DNA from: Lytechinus variegatus
Lineage: Eukaryota; Echinodermata; Echinoidea; Temnopleuroida; Toxopneustidae
Direction: 5' to 3'
DNA: 64,000 nucleotides
NCBI RefSeq assembly: GCF_018143015.1
Contig: NC_054751.1
Location: 34,055,847-34,119,846 of the forward strand
Shown here: positions 41,101 to 53,860 of the stretch, one piece after another
How positions within the stretch are numbered: the first letter of the stretch is position 1
Layout of the letters: each line of letters begins with the position of its first letter
The notes under the pieces: model-generated
Told to the model about the DNA's origin: nothing
The model's input: only the letters and a program-made list of their open reading frames with translations
The model's database searches: none
Program-made: the position numbers and the translations under genes

Positions 41101-43898
41101 ATGCAAAGTCAGAGAGTTTTCATGACAGCCATCCGTAAAATGTCTTCCAACAAAGAACCGCTGAGCAATTTTGCAAACTTTGGCAAGAAGATAGTTTGTA
41201 TTGGCAGAAATTATGCGTAAGTATAAATGTAATTGATCAGGAATCGATCTACCTGAATAAATGCAAACTTCATGTTGTAGTCCCACATACTGAAAGATCT
41301 GTAGTAGAGTTGCTGCAGACAGTGGGTGATACGGTTTTGAAATCTGGTGTTGGTGTTGACTGTTGTGACAACGCCAACACCGTGCTTAAAATAAGGCTGG
41401 TGTTGGGATTAACCTTGGGAAATCCTGGAAAATATGACCTACTTCCTGCAGTACGTGTTGAAGGATGGTGTTAAAATTTGAATGTCGTCTGCTGAATTGC
41501 GGCCTAACTTAAGGCCTAAATTGAGGTAAATGCTTCTTTAAGTATCAGTTAATATATTATAATGTAAAATGGGTACTCACCGGTTCTGTTCTTTCCAAAT
41601 TTTGTGTTTTCATCCCCTCTTCTGGCCAACTCTTGTGATACCTGTTGACGCAATAGGATCGTGTACATGCAAATCCAGGGCGAGTTGGAATGGATGTGAC
41701 TATTTTGGAGAGTAGAATTATCAGCTAATGCGAAGCTATTTTCCTAAGTTGCTATTTCTTTTTTTGCATCCATTGCACAGTGCAAGAAATAACTGGAAAA
41801 AGATTCCCATCAGCATATATGGTAAAATTAATCTTGCGAAATTACCACAATACTCATGTTTTGATGAAATGATTATCAAAATCAGACGTTTCTTTTACAA
41901 AATGTTTGATCAATGTGTTTTTTTTTAATTCTATTTATTTCATAATCTCAATAAAAACATCAAATAAAATCAAAATTTACAAAACTTCAAATACAATCAA
42001 AATTTACAAAGCAAATAAATTAACACAATAGAATGAACATATAACAATTGAGAATACTGGTATTCACTTTTACTCTTGACCATATCCGAAACCACCAATC
42101 ATTCAGTGATTGATGTTTTGATTTTGATCTAGATTTTATCATTTTGAGTATAAATGACTTTCCGTCAAATCATATAAACATTTTTCCAACTTAGGGTGTA
42201 AATTGTTTCCAATTGTCTTGACAGAGAGCATGCAGCAGAGTTGGGTAATAAGGTTCCTACCAAGCCTTTGATCTTCTTAAAACCAACATCAGCATACCTT
42301 CAACAGGGACAAGGCTACATCAAGGTATGTCATTACTAATGTTTATCTGGTGGGTGTTTCATACAGCTGTTCATAAGTTAAGAGCGACTTTCTTATGCGC
42401 TCAACCATCGCCAATGAATAGGCTATATCATTTACCACAAGAAAGGATCATCAGTCGTTCTTAAAGTCGCTCTTAACTTACGAAAAGCTTTATGAAACAG
42501 CCCCTTGTTCTGTTTTCAATTTATTCATCCATCTGGTCAGTAGCAAGACATGAGCAAAAGATAGAACAAGTAGGGCAATTCCATAAAATATGTACGTCCA
42601 ACCCCCTATATGTGGGGCCTTCATGAAATATTCTGTCTCTGATTTCTTGTTCTTTTGACAGTCTGTGTAATTTTCTCAACGGACCATGACTAGGTCAGTT
42701 TATGAAGTGAAGTAAAACTTCTGAAGTGAAAAATGGGGGTAGGATGAACAAAAAGGTTGATCATTTTATGGAATTGCCCAGTACTTTTTCCCTTCCTCAA
42801 GGCAGATTATTAAAGAGCTTTTTGTGAATGAGAGAAGCAGTTTTAATTCAACTTGAATGGTTATCCATGGGAACACCAAATTATCATGTTGATAGGACGT
42901 TGCATGTTTTCAATAAGATAATTCGTAACTCTGAATTTGCAGTAGTGGAAATGATTGTTTTTATATTTCAGGGGGTAATTAGTATTTCTTTCAAATATTA
43001 ACCAATCTCTTTTTTTTTGTTATAAATTATGGACTTTCATATCTTTTTTGCTGTTCCACCATTTCCCTCTCCTTTTCAATGTTTTTTTGTCAACTAAAAA
43101 TAATACTAGTAATAAGGCCTATACAGACGATAATTAATTATGAATGATAATTATGATGAGTACAAGATATTGTGAAAAATCCATCTTAGTTTTATATATA
43201 TGTGAAACAGTCAAGAAATGGTACATTCAGTTTTTGCAAATGTGTCATTGTTCAGTTGAAATTTTGTTTTGACACATTTCCAAGAGAAGGTACAATTAAT
43301 GATGAAGGTATAATACCTAAAATTCAAAACAACTCAGTTCCCATCAAAATTTTATGAAACAAATTGAAAAAGATATAATTTAATGTATTTCCTTTTATTC
43401 TCTTACTCGTAGCTACCTCCAAACTGTACAGAGATACACCATGAAGTAGAGCTTGGTGTCATCATCGGCAAATCAGGTTGCAATATCCCAGAATCCTCTG
43501 CCATGGAGCATGTTGGTGGGTACACCCTCGCCCTGGACATGACTGAAAGGAAACTACAAAGTGACCTCAAGTCTAAAGGTCATCCGTGGAGCCTGGCCAA
43601 AGGTTTTGATACTTCCTGTCCGGTTGGTGGTTTCCTAGACTCTTCAGAGATCAGTAATGTTGATGATGTTAGGCTGTGGTTAAAGGTCAATGGAGAAATG
43701 AAACAGGATGGGAATACCAAAGACATGATATTCCGTGTGCCAAGCTTACTGAGTTTCATCAGTCAGTACATGACGCTAGAGGTCGGTGACCTCGTACTGA
43801 CCGGGACTCCCTCTGGTGTTGGACCAGTTACAAGCAAGGATGTTATTGTCGCAGGAATTAACGATGATTTATTACAGATTGAGTTTGCTGTAGAATGA
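41101..43898 (+). CDS. FAHD1: Acylpyruvase/oxaloacetate decarboxylase FAHD1, mitochondrial
   Basis: Exons 41101-41216, 42225-42324 and 43413-43898 give 233 residues. An in-frame TAA at 41086 makes the ATG at 41101 the first possible start, and MQSQRVFMTAIRK would be a basic leader. A second ATG at 41140 starts nearer the human-type N-terminus. LSNFANFGKKIVCIGRNYA aligns with the human start, which also places the first exon. Known active-site residues are present: the His-Glu pair (H41, E44), metal ligands E83 and E85 in HHEVELG and D114 in ALDMTER, and Lys135 in WSLAKGF. The C-terminal LTGTPSGVGPV is typical of the FAH fold. The enzyme cleaves acylpyruvates and decarboxylates oxaloacetate in mitochondria. 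SUCLG1 lies directly upstream on the same strand. Confidence 0.95.
42350..42505. mobile_element. MITE, about 155 bp, in FAHD1 intron 2
   Basis: GGGTGTTTCATACAGCTGTT and CATAAGTTAAGAGCGAC at the left mirror GTCGCTCTTAACTTACG and TTTATGAAACAGCCCC at the right. A truncated relative lies at 52237-52352. Confidence 0.85.
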
Positions 43899-44458
43899 TC
43901 AATGTTCAAAGTTCTTAGTAGACTTCAATCATTTAGTAATTGACAATTTTTATGCAAGATTTGGTCACAAATCATAGTTTGGACCCATTTCATTTTTTAT
44001 TGCAAATTCAGAAGTGCCTTTAACTATTTGTTTTATCATCTTTTTAGGTATCAGGTATTTTGTAAGCTGTGCAAGTTGTTTTTACAAATATCAGTTCTAA
44101 GTTCAATGTGTTTTGGGGAAAAAATAATCCTACGTAATCACAACCCACCTGACACATTATGGCATGTAATTTAGGCTGTGCAAAAGCATAATAAAGCTTA
44201 TTTTGAAACTGGCTAATTTCAGAGTTTTACAAGCAAAATACTCAGTCTGCAAACAATTCATACATGTATGTGTGAAACTTGCTTTGTAGAGCTCTAGCAA
44301 AATTTCCATTTGTCGATTTTACTTTTAGCTCCGTCTAGGCCTTCAAAGTATATTTACATGATGAAAATACAGCTATAGAGTCATTGTTTATTTTTTTAGT
44401 AGCATTATGTTCTGAAGTATTAAGATTATTTGAATTTACTCACACATCAGGCCTTTGT

Positions 44459-44866
44459 ATTTAAAGATAAATTCCAGTTTTGGTAACGATCTCAAAATGA
44501 CTTTTTACAGAATCTAATATAATGACCACCCAAGTGCCTGTTTGTATGAATAAAAAATATGTGCCAAAGGATTATGGAAGAAATTGTGTAATTGCTGAGA
44601 AATAAGCAAAATAAGCGCGGATTCGGTCACTTCCGTCGGGTCTTTATTCCAGCAATATTAATACACTGTCCCACGTGTGCCTATCTGTGTTGGTGATCTT
44701 CAGTGTGAACATTTTTCAGCGTAGATTTCAAGATTTCACAAAGTTCAGCTTATGTAACTGTACCAGAGCTAGATCCTCGATGATATTCTGACAATTAAGC
44801 CTGGTTTTACAGACTTTCTCATGAAATCAGTGTTTACTGCAACTACTGGCATTTCTCTTTAAGTTG
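44459..44866. mobile_element. MITE-like foldback, about 410 bp
   Basis: TTTAAAGATAAATTCCAGTT at the left matches inverted ACTGGCATTTCTCTTTAA at the right, with weaker pairing inside. Confidence 0.55.
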
Positions 44867-45296
44867 CATATTTTCTGATCTTCTTTATATTTGTATGTCT
44901 AATTAATTTTCATATTTTGACTTTCATATTCTTTGTTCTTTTCCCCAAGATATCTTGTATATTCTTATTTCTTTTATTTTCTTTTCTTAGTACTCTGAAA
45001 CTTTCCTATAAACCGCTTTATGAATTATTATTATTACCGGTATTGAATATGCCTCTATGAATACATGTTAAATTTGCATATATGCATGAATATATCTCTC
45101 CATTTCTTGAAGACAAGTCTATTCATTTCGAGGGTTCAACATGAAAAACAAACAAACCAAGGAAGAATTATGAATGTTTTGTATCTTATAATTTATTACT
45201 GCATGTATATAATACATAACAATTTTTTCACAAACAACTTCATCACAAGATGGACAAGTTAACTGTAAAATTAGAAACTTGATAATTTGTTCAGTG

Positions 45297-45706
45297 TATT
45301 GAGTACCAAAGTGATGACGTCACAAAACGATTTTTTAATTGCATTATAGCTAGTTAATACTATATCTCTCCAGAGCATGATTGAAAAAAAAAATCCACAA
45401 CTCATATTTGGTGGAAATCAGTGCAGAGAAGCCGAGGATGTGGCCGTGTGAAATACCCATTCAGCTCCATTGAAATCAATGTAAAAGAATTATCCTGATC
45501 CAGATCAGTTATGAACCAGGCAAATTTACTCTTCTTCACTGGGTCTTATTAGGTATCCATTAAGCTATACCTTTTGCCCCAATGAACTGCTTCATTTCAA
45601 ATTTGGAAAGTGGAGGTTTTTCATCACGTTTTACCGGAATCAGATGGTCATGAAAATGCTGAAATGCAGAATTTGAGAACCTCCCATTTTGGTACTCTAT
45701 AGTATA
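45297..45706. mobile_element. Candidate MITE, about 410 bp, TTGAGTACCAAA ends
   Basis: ATTGAGTACCAAAGTGA at the left and, inverted, TTTTGGTACTCTATA at the right. The terminal repeats are only about 12 bp, so the limits are tentative. Confidence 0.4.
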
Positions 45707-47853
45707 TTGTTGTAACTTGAATTTGAATTCTGATGAAATACTGTTAAAAAATTATTTGTAAATAAAAATATTTATGAATTTCAATATCTAAAACAGACTG
45801 ACCCTTGATTTTTTGTGTTTTTTTTTCTGAACATAATCTTACTTAATTCTTGCATTACAAATTTTAAATAAAAAAAATGTTGACCAATTTTTAAGTTTAT
45901 TACTACATTTTAAGAATGTGTCCTGTCATATGAATGGTATGAAATACATGAAAATCCTATTTTCAAGATCCGAACTTCATAATTCAAAATGAACATTCAT
46001 TTTGAATGGTATTCCAACCAAGAAAGTATTCAAAAGGCAATTAGAAGAAATATATCAGATGGACGGCAGCACATAAATGAATGTAAAATTAAAATCTCCA
46101 CAAGGAATCAAAGGCTTAGAAAAAGACAGATTTAGCAATCTCTAAACTTTTGCAAGATATGAATGTTGGATGATTCACATTATTGAACCTTTACCAAAGC
46201 TTTAGCTCTGACATGTAAAGTATCTATATGAAGGGCATGGGTGGTCACTGGTCACACAAAGTTTAAATTGGCAAAGTCAAATCTCTATGGACCACAGAAA
46301 TCTATCTGATTTAGGTTGAACTGCACTTGGAAGACACACATGTAAATATATCATCATGCTTTGCTTGTTCTGGTGTAAAAATGTACTTCCACTTTATAGC
46401 AAATTATGGTCAACATCAACCCCCAAAAAATTAGATTACCTTTATAATATGGATAGATGTTGTTTGTCATATTGAAAGGGAGAAATTGATCAATTTCTTT
46501 CAAAGATTTGATATTACTGAAAACTCATTTCTGTAAATCTGGGCAATACCCTTATAAACCTGAATGAGATCTTAAACTCCCCTCTGCTAACATTTCTTGA
46601 TGCTGGAAAGTTTACAATTTTGTCAGCAACGTACTCTATTACATCAAAGTATTCAATATAATACATAAACATTTGGTGGGGTTTTTTTCAGTATAAAGCC
46701 AGTCTCTGAACTGGGTAATCCAACAACCTTACAAAGTACAATGGCAGACAACTAACATGAAAAAAAATTGTTTTCCATGAGACAATTATTTTATACTTGT
46801 ATGTATCCATCCCCAAAAATACCAATCCTTTGATTTTTACGTGTAACTTTAAGTTGCTTTCAAAACCCCTTAAATATGGCAAGAAAGTGCAGAATTGATT
46901 AACATGGAATTCCTTAACATTACTAACTGTAGATCAATAAATCCTATAAAAAAACACAATGCCTAATCAGACATGAGGCTAGAAACAATTATATAGCAAT
47001 ATTGAATTAAGCTTGAATAACCTTTCATATTAGTCCGTCTTTCCATTTACGGTAGATGTATAATACTGTATAATTCTGCTAATCTGCTCTATTTGGTAAT
47101 TACTATGGTTTATAGTTTGCATCAAGTTGATGAGCAATTTACATGTATGCTATTGAAACTATGAGGAAAACTTGATAGCAACCACATGATTTGGAAGACA
47201 TATCTGTAGGCAAAATAGATTTTAATTTGATCTCCATATCTTTTCATTCATATCAACCACATGCATTACAGGCAAGCATTAGTAAATCTTGTAAAAATTG
47301 TTCACCCTGCATACAAATTGTGAGCACACAATCATCACATCATTTTGCATAGCCAATATCACTTTGATTGATGCATATCAAAATTTGCCTTGCACACACA
47401 AGAACATGAAACAGAGAGAAAGGCACATCTTCCATTCTCTACAGTGGATGACCTGGTGATTCCCTGCACAACTACAAGAAGGTCCAGTTACTTATTGCTC
47501 AGAGGAGTTCTAGATGGACCTTGCAGCTGACATGGAGTGAGGAAACTGTTGTACTGATATATGTAGGCTCCAAGAATCAAATGCTGTCGAGCGCTAATTA
47601 GTCCTTGAACCACTGGCAATCGCTGGAGCATCCAAGCTCTTTGTAGCAAGTTGCCTCTGTTGCAGTTGGCATAGCCATGTCATTTCAAAAAGCATTTGAC
47701 ATGATCGGCAGAAACGTGAAGGTTCTTGACTGCAGATCACAGTACAGTCTGAAGTCTTATGATATCCACAGGAGCTGCACCCAAGCTCTTTCACTGCAGT
47801 TAAATTTGCCTCTATATGAAAGCTTGGGCACTCACATAGTTGAGTTCTGGAAA

Positions 47854-49469
47854 CTATCTGACATAGGCTTTATATGAATATTTCCAAGGGTTAGGTTTCA
47901 GGTGTGGTTCTTTACTTGAAACAAGCACCTGTGTTGGTGTATCATAGGGTACCTTAGGGGGTTCAAAGGTATGTGTGGTGGAGGTAGGAAGTTCTATTAA
48001 CCCTTGATCAGGTTCGGGATATTTCCTTGGGAATCTCCTAGTCGTAGGTGGGTTCTTAGTTGGTTTGCCTTGGTATTCAGCTTGATAATCTGTCTTGAAG
48101 AACCGGTCTGGTGACTTCCATGTCACAAAGTCTTCCGAGTTGTGCTGTCTTTTCGAGCCATGCTCTAACTTCTTTCCAAGGCCCTGTGGTTTTGAGAAAA
48201 TTGAAAGTTATAGGTCAAATCAGTGTTTATCCGTTGGCAATTATTCCTCCACTCTATGTGTGTATATTCCTCCCTGCTCCTTCATTATCTATAGTGTGTC
48301 TACTCTTGAATGATGATGTTTTCAAGGGCCAAACACATATTAATGAATTAGCTGTACAATAGGAAAGCATGGGGTGCCAGACAAGCTATCATGATATAAT
48401 CAGACTATATAGTATGGGGTTGTCTCATAAAGAATCTGTTCTGAGTCAACCAGATACTGGGATTCAGCAGCTGATAACAAAAAGTGTTTCATGAAATAAT
48501 GTAAAACTTTCCTCCACTTTGGGGTTTCAATAAACATTTCATCTTCTTTTTTTTTTACATTTTAAGGATAATTGAAATAAATTCAGTGATATTTTTCACA
48601 TTTGAATCCATGTTAGGTGTATGTACTTACATGCCCAAAATATACACCATGATCCTGGAAAGAGTTTCTGTTGTCATGCATTGAGAAAGGGTTCTCATGT
48701 ATGTAGGTCTTCTGTAAAAGAATTGCAAACAAACCATCACGAATTATATATATGTTCTATACTGGTACATAAAGTCCTAACCACAATGACAATGATACAC
48801 ACTTGAAGAATTTCAAAATCAATTAAAAAAAAACTCAAGGCAAAAAAAAAATCGTAAATGATTATCAAGGTAAATTCGCAAAGTTCTGTTGTGTTATATA
48901 CTCTCCATCACCAATGTTTAATAATTTTCCATACAAAGATAAAATCGTCCCCCCCCCTCCACACAAAAAAAATAATCATGCTGGTACTCAATACTGTACC
49001 ACTTGAAAGGGTAAAAATATTTGGTCCATATCACTATGAATAACCTTTATCACAACAGTTTGATTTGATTTGTAGAGAACACCATAAGTTTTCCGTACCT
49101 CTGCTAATTCATTGTATGCTGGTGGGGGCGGTTGAGGTTTAGAAGAGCTTTCTGGATTGAACTTTGAACTCAGCATGAGTCCTGTTGTAGTACCTGTGTT
49201 TCTCATCTCACCCTTGCCTGACCAGCCTCGAGTTTGGAACTGAGAGCAAAAAAGTAAGATTTCAATTATAAAAAAAAAATATAGCACAATATCTCAAAGT
49301 ATTATAACACAGAATTCCTAGGAGGAGAAAAAGAAGAGGAGGAAGAGGAGAGGGGAAAAAGGAGAAAGAAGAGAAGGGGAGAAAGAAAAGATATTTTGAT
49401 TTTATAATTTGATCTTACCCAAATTCCATCCTCGGCAGTAGAAGGTGCATGAGCTCTTGACTTCGGCAT
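47854..49469 (-). CDS. CIMIP7: Ciliary microtubule inner protein 7-like (C3orf84 homologue)
   Basis: Coding exons on the minus strand are 49419-49469, 49099-49239, 48631-48711 and 47854-48183 (TAG), each a whole number of codons, giving 200 residues; human C3orf84 is about the same length. From memory of the human protein, the shared features in order are a GWSGKG/SWHNNG-like start, KPQPPPPAY, the block HDNRNSF (residues 76-82) followed by HGVYFGHGLGKK, and a TDYQAEYQGKP-like repeat. The protein is basic, rich in Pro, Tyr and Lys, with no signal peptide or membrane segment, as in axonemal inner proteins. The family binds inside doublet microtubules of cilia and sperm flagella. The start ATG follows an acceptor at 49523, so a 5' UTR exon lies upstream. 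The gene model is firm; the exact family name is less so. Confidence 0.72.
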
Positions 49470-49843
49470 TCTTAGGCCCTCTTTCGTCAGATAATTTGTT
49501 TCCTAGCAGTCGAATGTCAATCCTGCAGGATAAGAAAGAAACATATCGAAACAATAAATCTTGAAGTTATCAAAAATACAAATTAGAAAAACAGACTGGA
49601 GATTGAAATGAGAAAAGTATTGTTAACTATGAAAACATTGAGGCATAAATGGTTCAAGATAGTAGAGTTAAGATTATTTTCAAAGCAAAGGTTCTATTTT
49701 AGGATTTTATCAAAAAAATTGAATTCAGTATTTTTATAGACACTTGAAATCACACCATTTGGATACAGGTATTCGTCACATCTGCTTCTATGTACAGTTC
49801 AAGTATGACCATCAAGAAAAAAAAAGAAGTATTTATTAGATAG

Positions 49844-50000
49844 TCTAGGGGCCTGTTGCAGAAAGATTTGCGTTAAAACACAAGTTAAAATATCAAGCGC
49901 AAGTCCCAAATACGATGTTTCATATTTTGGCTGAAAATCAAGTTGCACAAGATTTTTGGAGTAGTGTTTGATCGCAACTATTTCTGCAACGGGCCCTAGG
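49844..50000. mobile_element. MITE, about 155 bp, CTAGGGGCCTGTTGCAGAAA ends
   Basis: The right end, TTTCTGCAACGGGCCCTAGG, is the inverse of the left with two differences. Confidence 0.8.
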
Positions 50001-50435
50001 TTACATACAAATAAATTGTCAGCCTGTGCCTTGCTTTACTCAGCTACAGTATCCAACAACATATTCATGTGTCATGCCTGACCTGTTACACTTGCTCAAG
50101 ATTTCTAGTCAAAATAATGTTATTTCCACTCGCACATTTTCAAGCAGTCAACGAGACCGAAATCCCAAAGAAGTATGGAGCAGAGAGTTACCGGTAAACA
50201 ATACGGGGCGCAGAGGGAACACTCCCTCCGATCCACCTGCTGTACCCCGGCCCCGGCATTGTACAACGGGCACCGTACCGTACCACGATTGGGGTAACGT
50301 TAACACACGTCCCTGAAATCTTTCGTGCAGTTTTGAACGCTTTCAAACTTTCCCCTGATAAAATAATGATAATGAAACGATAGCAAACTTCAAGAACATA
50401 AAGAGATATGCCATAAAACGAATATAAATACTTAC

Positions 50436-50530
50436 AATAAATCGGAAAGTGTTATATTTCGACTTCAAAGCAGTGAAATGCTAAGTAGCTAGCGGTGAGA
50501 ATGCAGTTCCAGTGGTGGTCGCGTTGTCGC
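50436..50530 (-). other. Probable noncoding first exon of the CIMIP7-like gene
   Basis: On the minus strand a consensus donor (ATT|GTAAGTATT) lies at 50435 and could pair with the acceptor before 49522. The upstream end (transcription start) is a guess; no reading frame is needed here. Confidence 0.4.
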
Positions 50531-50630
50531 GCTGTATACAATCCGGTTTCTATGGGGAGCGCAATCCCCTCCCTCCTTGGTTACATACATAGTCCGTGCA
50601 GTGCATAGGCACACAGTGGTTTTTTTGACC

Positions 50631-50765
50631 TGGGTCCCGTAACACAAAGGTTAACAATTGATTGTACGCTTGATTTTACGATTGATTGTACACTGTAGTC
50701 AATGAAATCAATCATAGAAAAATGTTCTACGATCATTGCTAAGTTTTGTGTTACGGGCCCCGGGT
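50631..50765. mobile_element. MITE, about 135 bp, TGGGTCCCGTAACACAAA ends
   Basis: The left CTGGGTCCCGTAACACAAAG mirrors the right TTTTGTGTTACGGGCCCCGG. Inside are several ATTGATTGTAC blocks. Confidence 0.8.
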
Positions 50766-51084
50766 CGGTGTTTTGTTTCGGTTTACAACATGGGTATGAT
50801 TATATGAGTGCACGTCGCGTCGGGCGCTGACATCTGTTGGTTGCATTTTTTTTTATAAAACCTATTAGGAAAGAGAGGTAGTCTGGGGCCGCAGACTCCA
50901 AAAAAGTTTCACGACCAAGAAACAAAAGGACCAAATAGAGAAAAGGAAAGGAAAATTGGTGAAATATGATATTACTTTCGGAATATCTATGTCAAAATCT
51001 ATAACAAATTATATATTTTTGTATTTAAAAAAAAATAGCTTTTTTTATTGCCTCATACGCCATGTCAGGCCACTATTTTTTTTC

Positions 51085-51500
51085 TTTCATTCATGAAGAC
51101 AATGATAGAATGAGAAAAGTAAAACAGAGGAGATCGCAGAAGAAAGTGAGGAAAGAAAAAAGCCATGGAAATAGGGGAAGGGGAAAGGGGAAAAATGAGT
51201 AAAGAAGGAAAGAAAGCAAGAAGAGAGAGGGGGGCAGAATAGAGAAAAAAGAGACAGAAAGAAAGGGGAAAAGGAAATGAAAGAAAGAAAGAAATTAAAT
51301 AAAGATCGAAATGAGGCAAGAAAAAGAGGGAGAGAGAAAGTAAATGAGAGAAAACGAGGGGGAAAAGGAAATTAAAGAAAAGAAATAAATAAAGAGAGAA
51401 AGTAAATAAAGAAAGAACAAAAACAAGAGAGGTATAAAAAAAACTAATGAACAACCGAAAGAAAGAAATTAGAAGGGAAAGTTCGAGGAAGGAAGGAAAA
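51085..51500. repeat. Polypurine (GAAA/GGGA) low-complexity tract
   Basis: The + strand is almost pure A/G for about 400 bases. The long open frame on the minus strand (Ser/Leu/Phe-rich) is a by-product. Confidence 0.85.
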
Positions 51501-51948
51501 GACCACGCTTGCAAGCATGAAATCACAAGAACGTTAGTGGGGCGGACGTCGCATGCACGTGACACTTTCAGATTTTTCATGAAAATTAAACGAAGTTGGC
51601 GCCGCGACCGTTCCGAGGTTTACTTCTAAATTTCAACAAAGTATGTCATAAGGGGACATAACGTAAATCAGATCATGCTTTGCAAGAAAATCAATCTACA
51701 AGTTGCAGACGAGTGGTATACTGCCCTCTTATGGGTTGGTACACAAGAAAATTTTGAACCGTAAATGAAACGTTTAACCAACTTTTGTGGTGTATACAAA
51801 CTTGCACTCTAGATGCAAAAAAAAATCACTTTTTTTATCACCATTTGCACCAAGAATTGTCGTTTTAATCCGAAAAAGGTGCAAATTTGACTCTTTTAAG
51901 GCGCATAATTTAATTTCTGCACCCTATCGGATGCTATAGCTTTTGCAT

Positions 51949-52676
51949 CTTTTAGGTCATGTCCACCCCAGAAAAATGTTGATTTGAATCAATACTGAAA
52001 GAAAAATAAATCAAGCATAATGCTGAAAATGTCATCGACATCGGATGTAAAACAATACAAAAAAGTTATGACACATTTTAACGTTTTCCTTATTTTTAAA
52101 AACAGTTACAACTCAGTGATAGGCCTATGCAAATGAGAGAGTCGATGAATGTCCCTCGCTCAGTTTTTTATTTTTTTAAATTTTTATTTGATTTATACAA
52201 TCAGCGACGTAAGGGGGGGGGGGAACGACTGGTGAACCTTTCTTACGCTCTAAACCATCGCCAATGAATATGCCATTTGCCACTAGAAAGGATCACCATG
52301 CAGTTGTTCTTAAAGTCGCTCTTAACTTATGAATAGCTTTATGAAACACCCATAGCAAGTTGCTAGTATAGCAAGTAAAAGCTGCTATTCTACCAGAGTT
52401 GCTATCATAGCAACTTGCTATGATAGCAACTCTTTATGAAATAGGCCCCAGGTATATTTGTTAACATGAACTTTATCTTGAATTTAATAGTCATGACTAC
52501 AATCACTTTTTCATGACTAGGCCTACTAAGAGTGAATTTATGGTCTGAATATAAAACATAATGTTCAAAACTTTTTTTTACATCCGATTTTGATGAAATG
52601 TTCAGTTTTATGCTTGTAGGACTTTTCTCTTTTTATTAAAATTTTTTTTTGTTGGAGTGGACTTGTCCTTTAAAGG
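51949..52676. mobile_element. 'TTAAAGGACAAGTCC' foldback MITE, copy 2, invaded by two other MITEs
   Basis: The left arm runs from TTTTAGGTCATGTCCACCCC to about 52195, and the right arm resumes near 52555 with ATCCGATTTTGATGAAAT and ends GGACTTGTCCTTTAAA. Between them are a truncated copy of the 42350 family (52237-52352) and another inverted-repeat element (52352-52451). Confidence 0.75.
52352..52451. mobile_element. Short inverted-repeat element with AGCAAGTTGCTA motifs
   Basis: TAGCAAGTTGCTAGTATAGC and TTGCTATCATAGCAACTTGC form overlapping inverted repeats. It is flanked by TATGAAACACCC and TATGAAATAGGCCCC. Confidence 0.5.
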
Positions 52677-53564
52677 TGCACAAAATGAGCATAATTTCAC
52701 TTATTAGCTGCTACTATTGTACCAACCCCTATAGCGTACAAATTTTAACCCCTTTATTAGTGTGTATAGAGGAGTGATATGCAGGTCTTTTGTCTAAAAC
52801 ATTAAATAAGTTAATGAGTATAGTAATGGGGGATATGATTTTGATATAAAATTTTGTGACGTCAATACGAGAAACTGTCCATGTAACACGTGCACATTGT
52901 GCAATCAACCAGAAAATAGGAATTTGCTTTTCTAGTGCATTTTGAGTTTGCCAAAAATTAATGAATATGTTCCTCTATTATCCGATATTCAAGCTAATTT
53001 AACTTTATGAAATTAATCCCTCGCTCATTGCATTTTTAATTGTTAATGATGTTAAAGTAAATCTAATTATTTGAAGCATCGTTCCGACTTGATGAACTAA
53101 TACATCTGGAATTATTGTTATCATATTGATTCAATTCTAAGCAACAGTTACTTCATATCTTCTTCCAATTATAATAATCAGAATTACTAAAATAGCACAC
53201 TCATTCTATCATTTCACACATTTTTACTATCTATCTATTTCTTAAATGGGCCTGTAATATAAAAATATTATTTTTTTCAAAATATGATCGGAAAAATCCT
53301 TTCAATACAATACCAAAAATGGAAAGTAAAATACAGGGACGTATAATGAACCAAAATATTTGAGGCGACACATTAGGGCGTACTTCTTTTTTAAATGTAT
53401 ATATAAATCTAATTGTGAAAAGAATATGGGTCATCCACATTTCACTTTCAATATTATACATTTTCGCTTTCCTTTGCTTTCTTTTTCCCCCTTTTCAGGG
53501 AACTTTTTTTTTTCTGGGGGGGGGGGGTTAGGATATATAAAATGCATTTTTCACTTTTCATATT

Positions 53565-53690
53565 TGAATTAATAATGATGATGAGAATAATGATAGTATA
53601 ATAATAATAATGATAATAATAATAACAACAACAATAATAATGATAATAAATAAATAATAATAACTAAAATTAAATAAATGATAAAGGTGA
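53565..53690. repeat. AT-rich (AAT/GAT)n microsatellite
   Basis: An irregular run of AATAATGAT triplets with a few AACAAC interruptions. Confidence 0.85.
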
Positions 53691-53754
53691 ATGAAGGGCG
53701 GAGGTAGATATAGAGGATGCAGTTTTCTTTGTCGTGAACTGTGTGGGTAATTAT

Positions 53755-53860
53755 GTGCCAGGCTGAAGATATTCATACTTTGATAAATAGAGTAAAATTC
53801 ACAAAGCAAAATGCTGAAAATTTGATCAAAACCAGATGACAAATTACAAAGTTTAGGTCA
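53755..53860. mobile_element. Half-copy of the 9607-10184 foldback MITE family
   Basis: GGCTGAAGATATTCATAC, AAAATTCACAAAGCAAAATG and TGAAAATTTGATCAAAAC match the left arm at 9620-9700. The opposite arm is missing. Confidence 0.6.

Larger units (their letters stand above)
43899..47853. other. Convergent 3' flanks of FAHD1 and the CIMIP7-like gene
   Basis: AATAAA at 44190-44195, 292 bases after the FAHD1 stop, is a likely FAHD1 polyadenylation signal. Two MITEs follow (44459, 45297). Nothing else is recognised from 45710 to 47850, which may hold the minus-strand gene's 3' UTR. Confidence 0.45.

Noticed and set aside
51065-51580. 171-codon open frame on the minus strand
   Set aside because: It spans the polypurine tract; the Ser/Leu/Phe-rich product reflects absence of stops in pure pyrimidine sequence.
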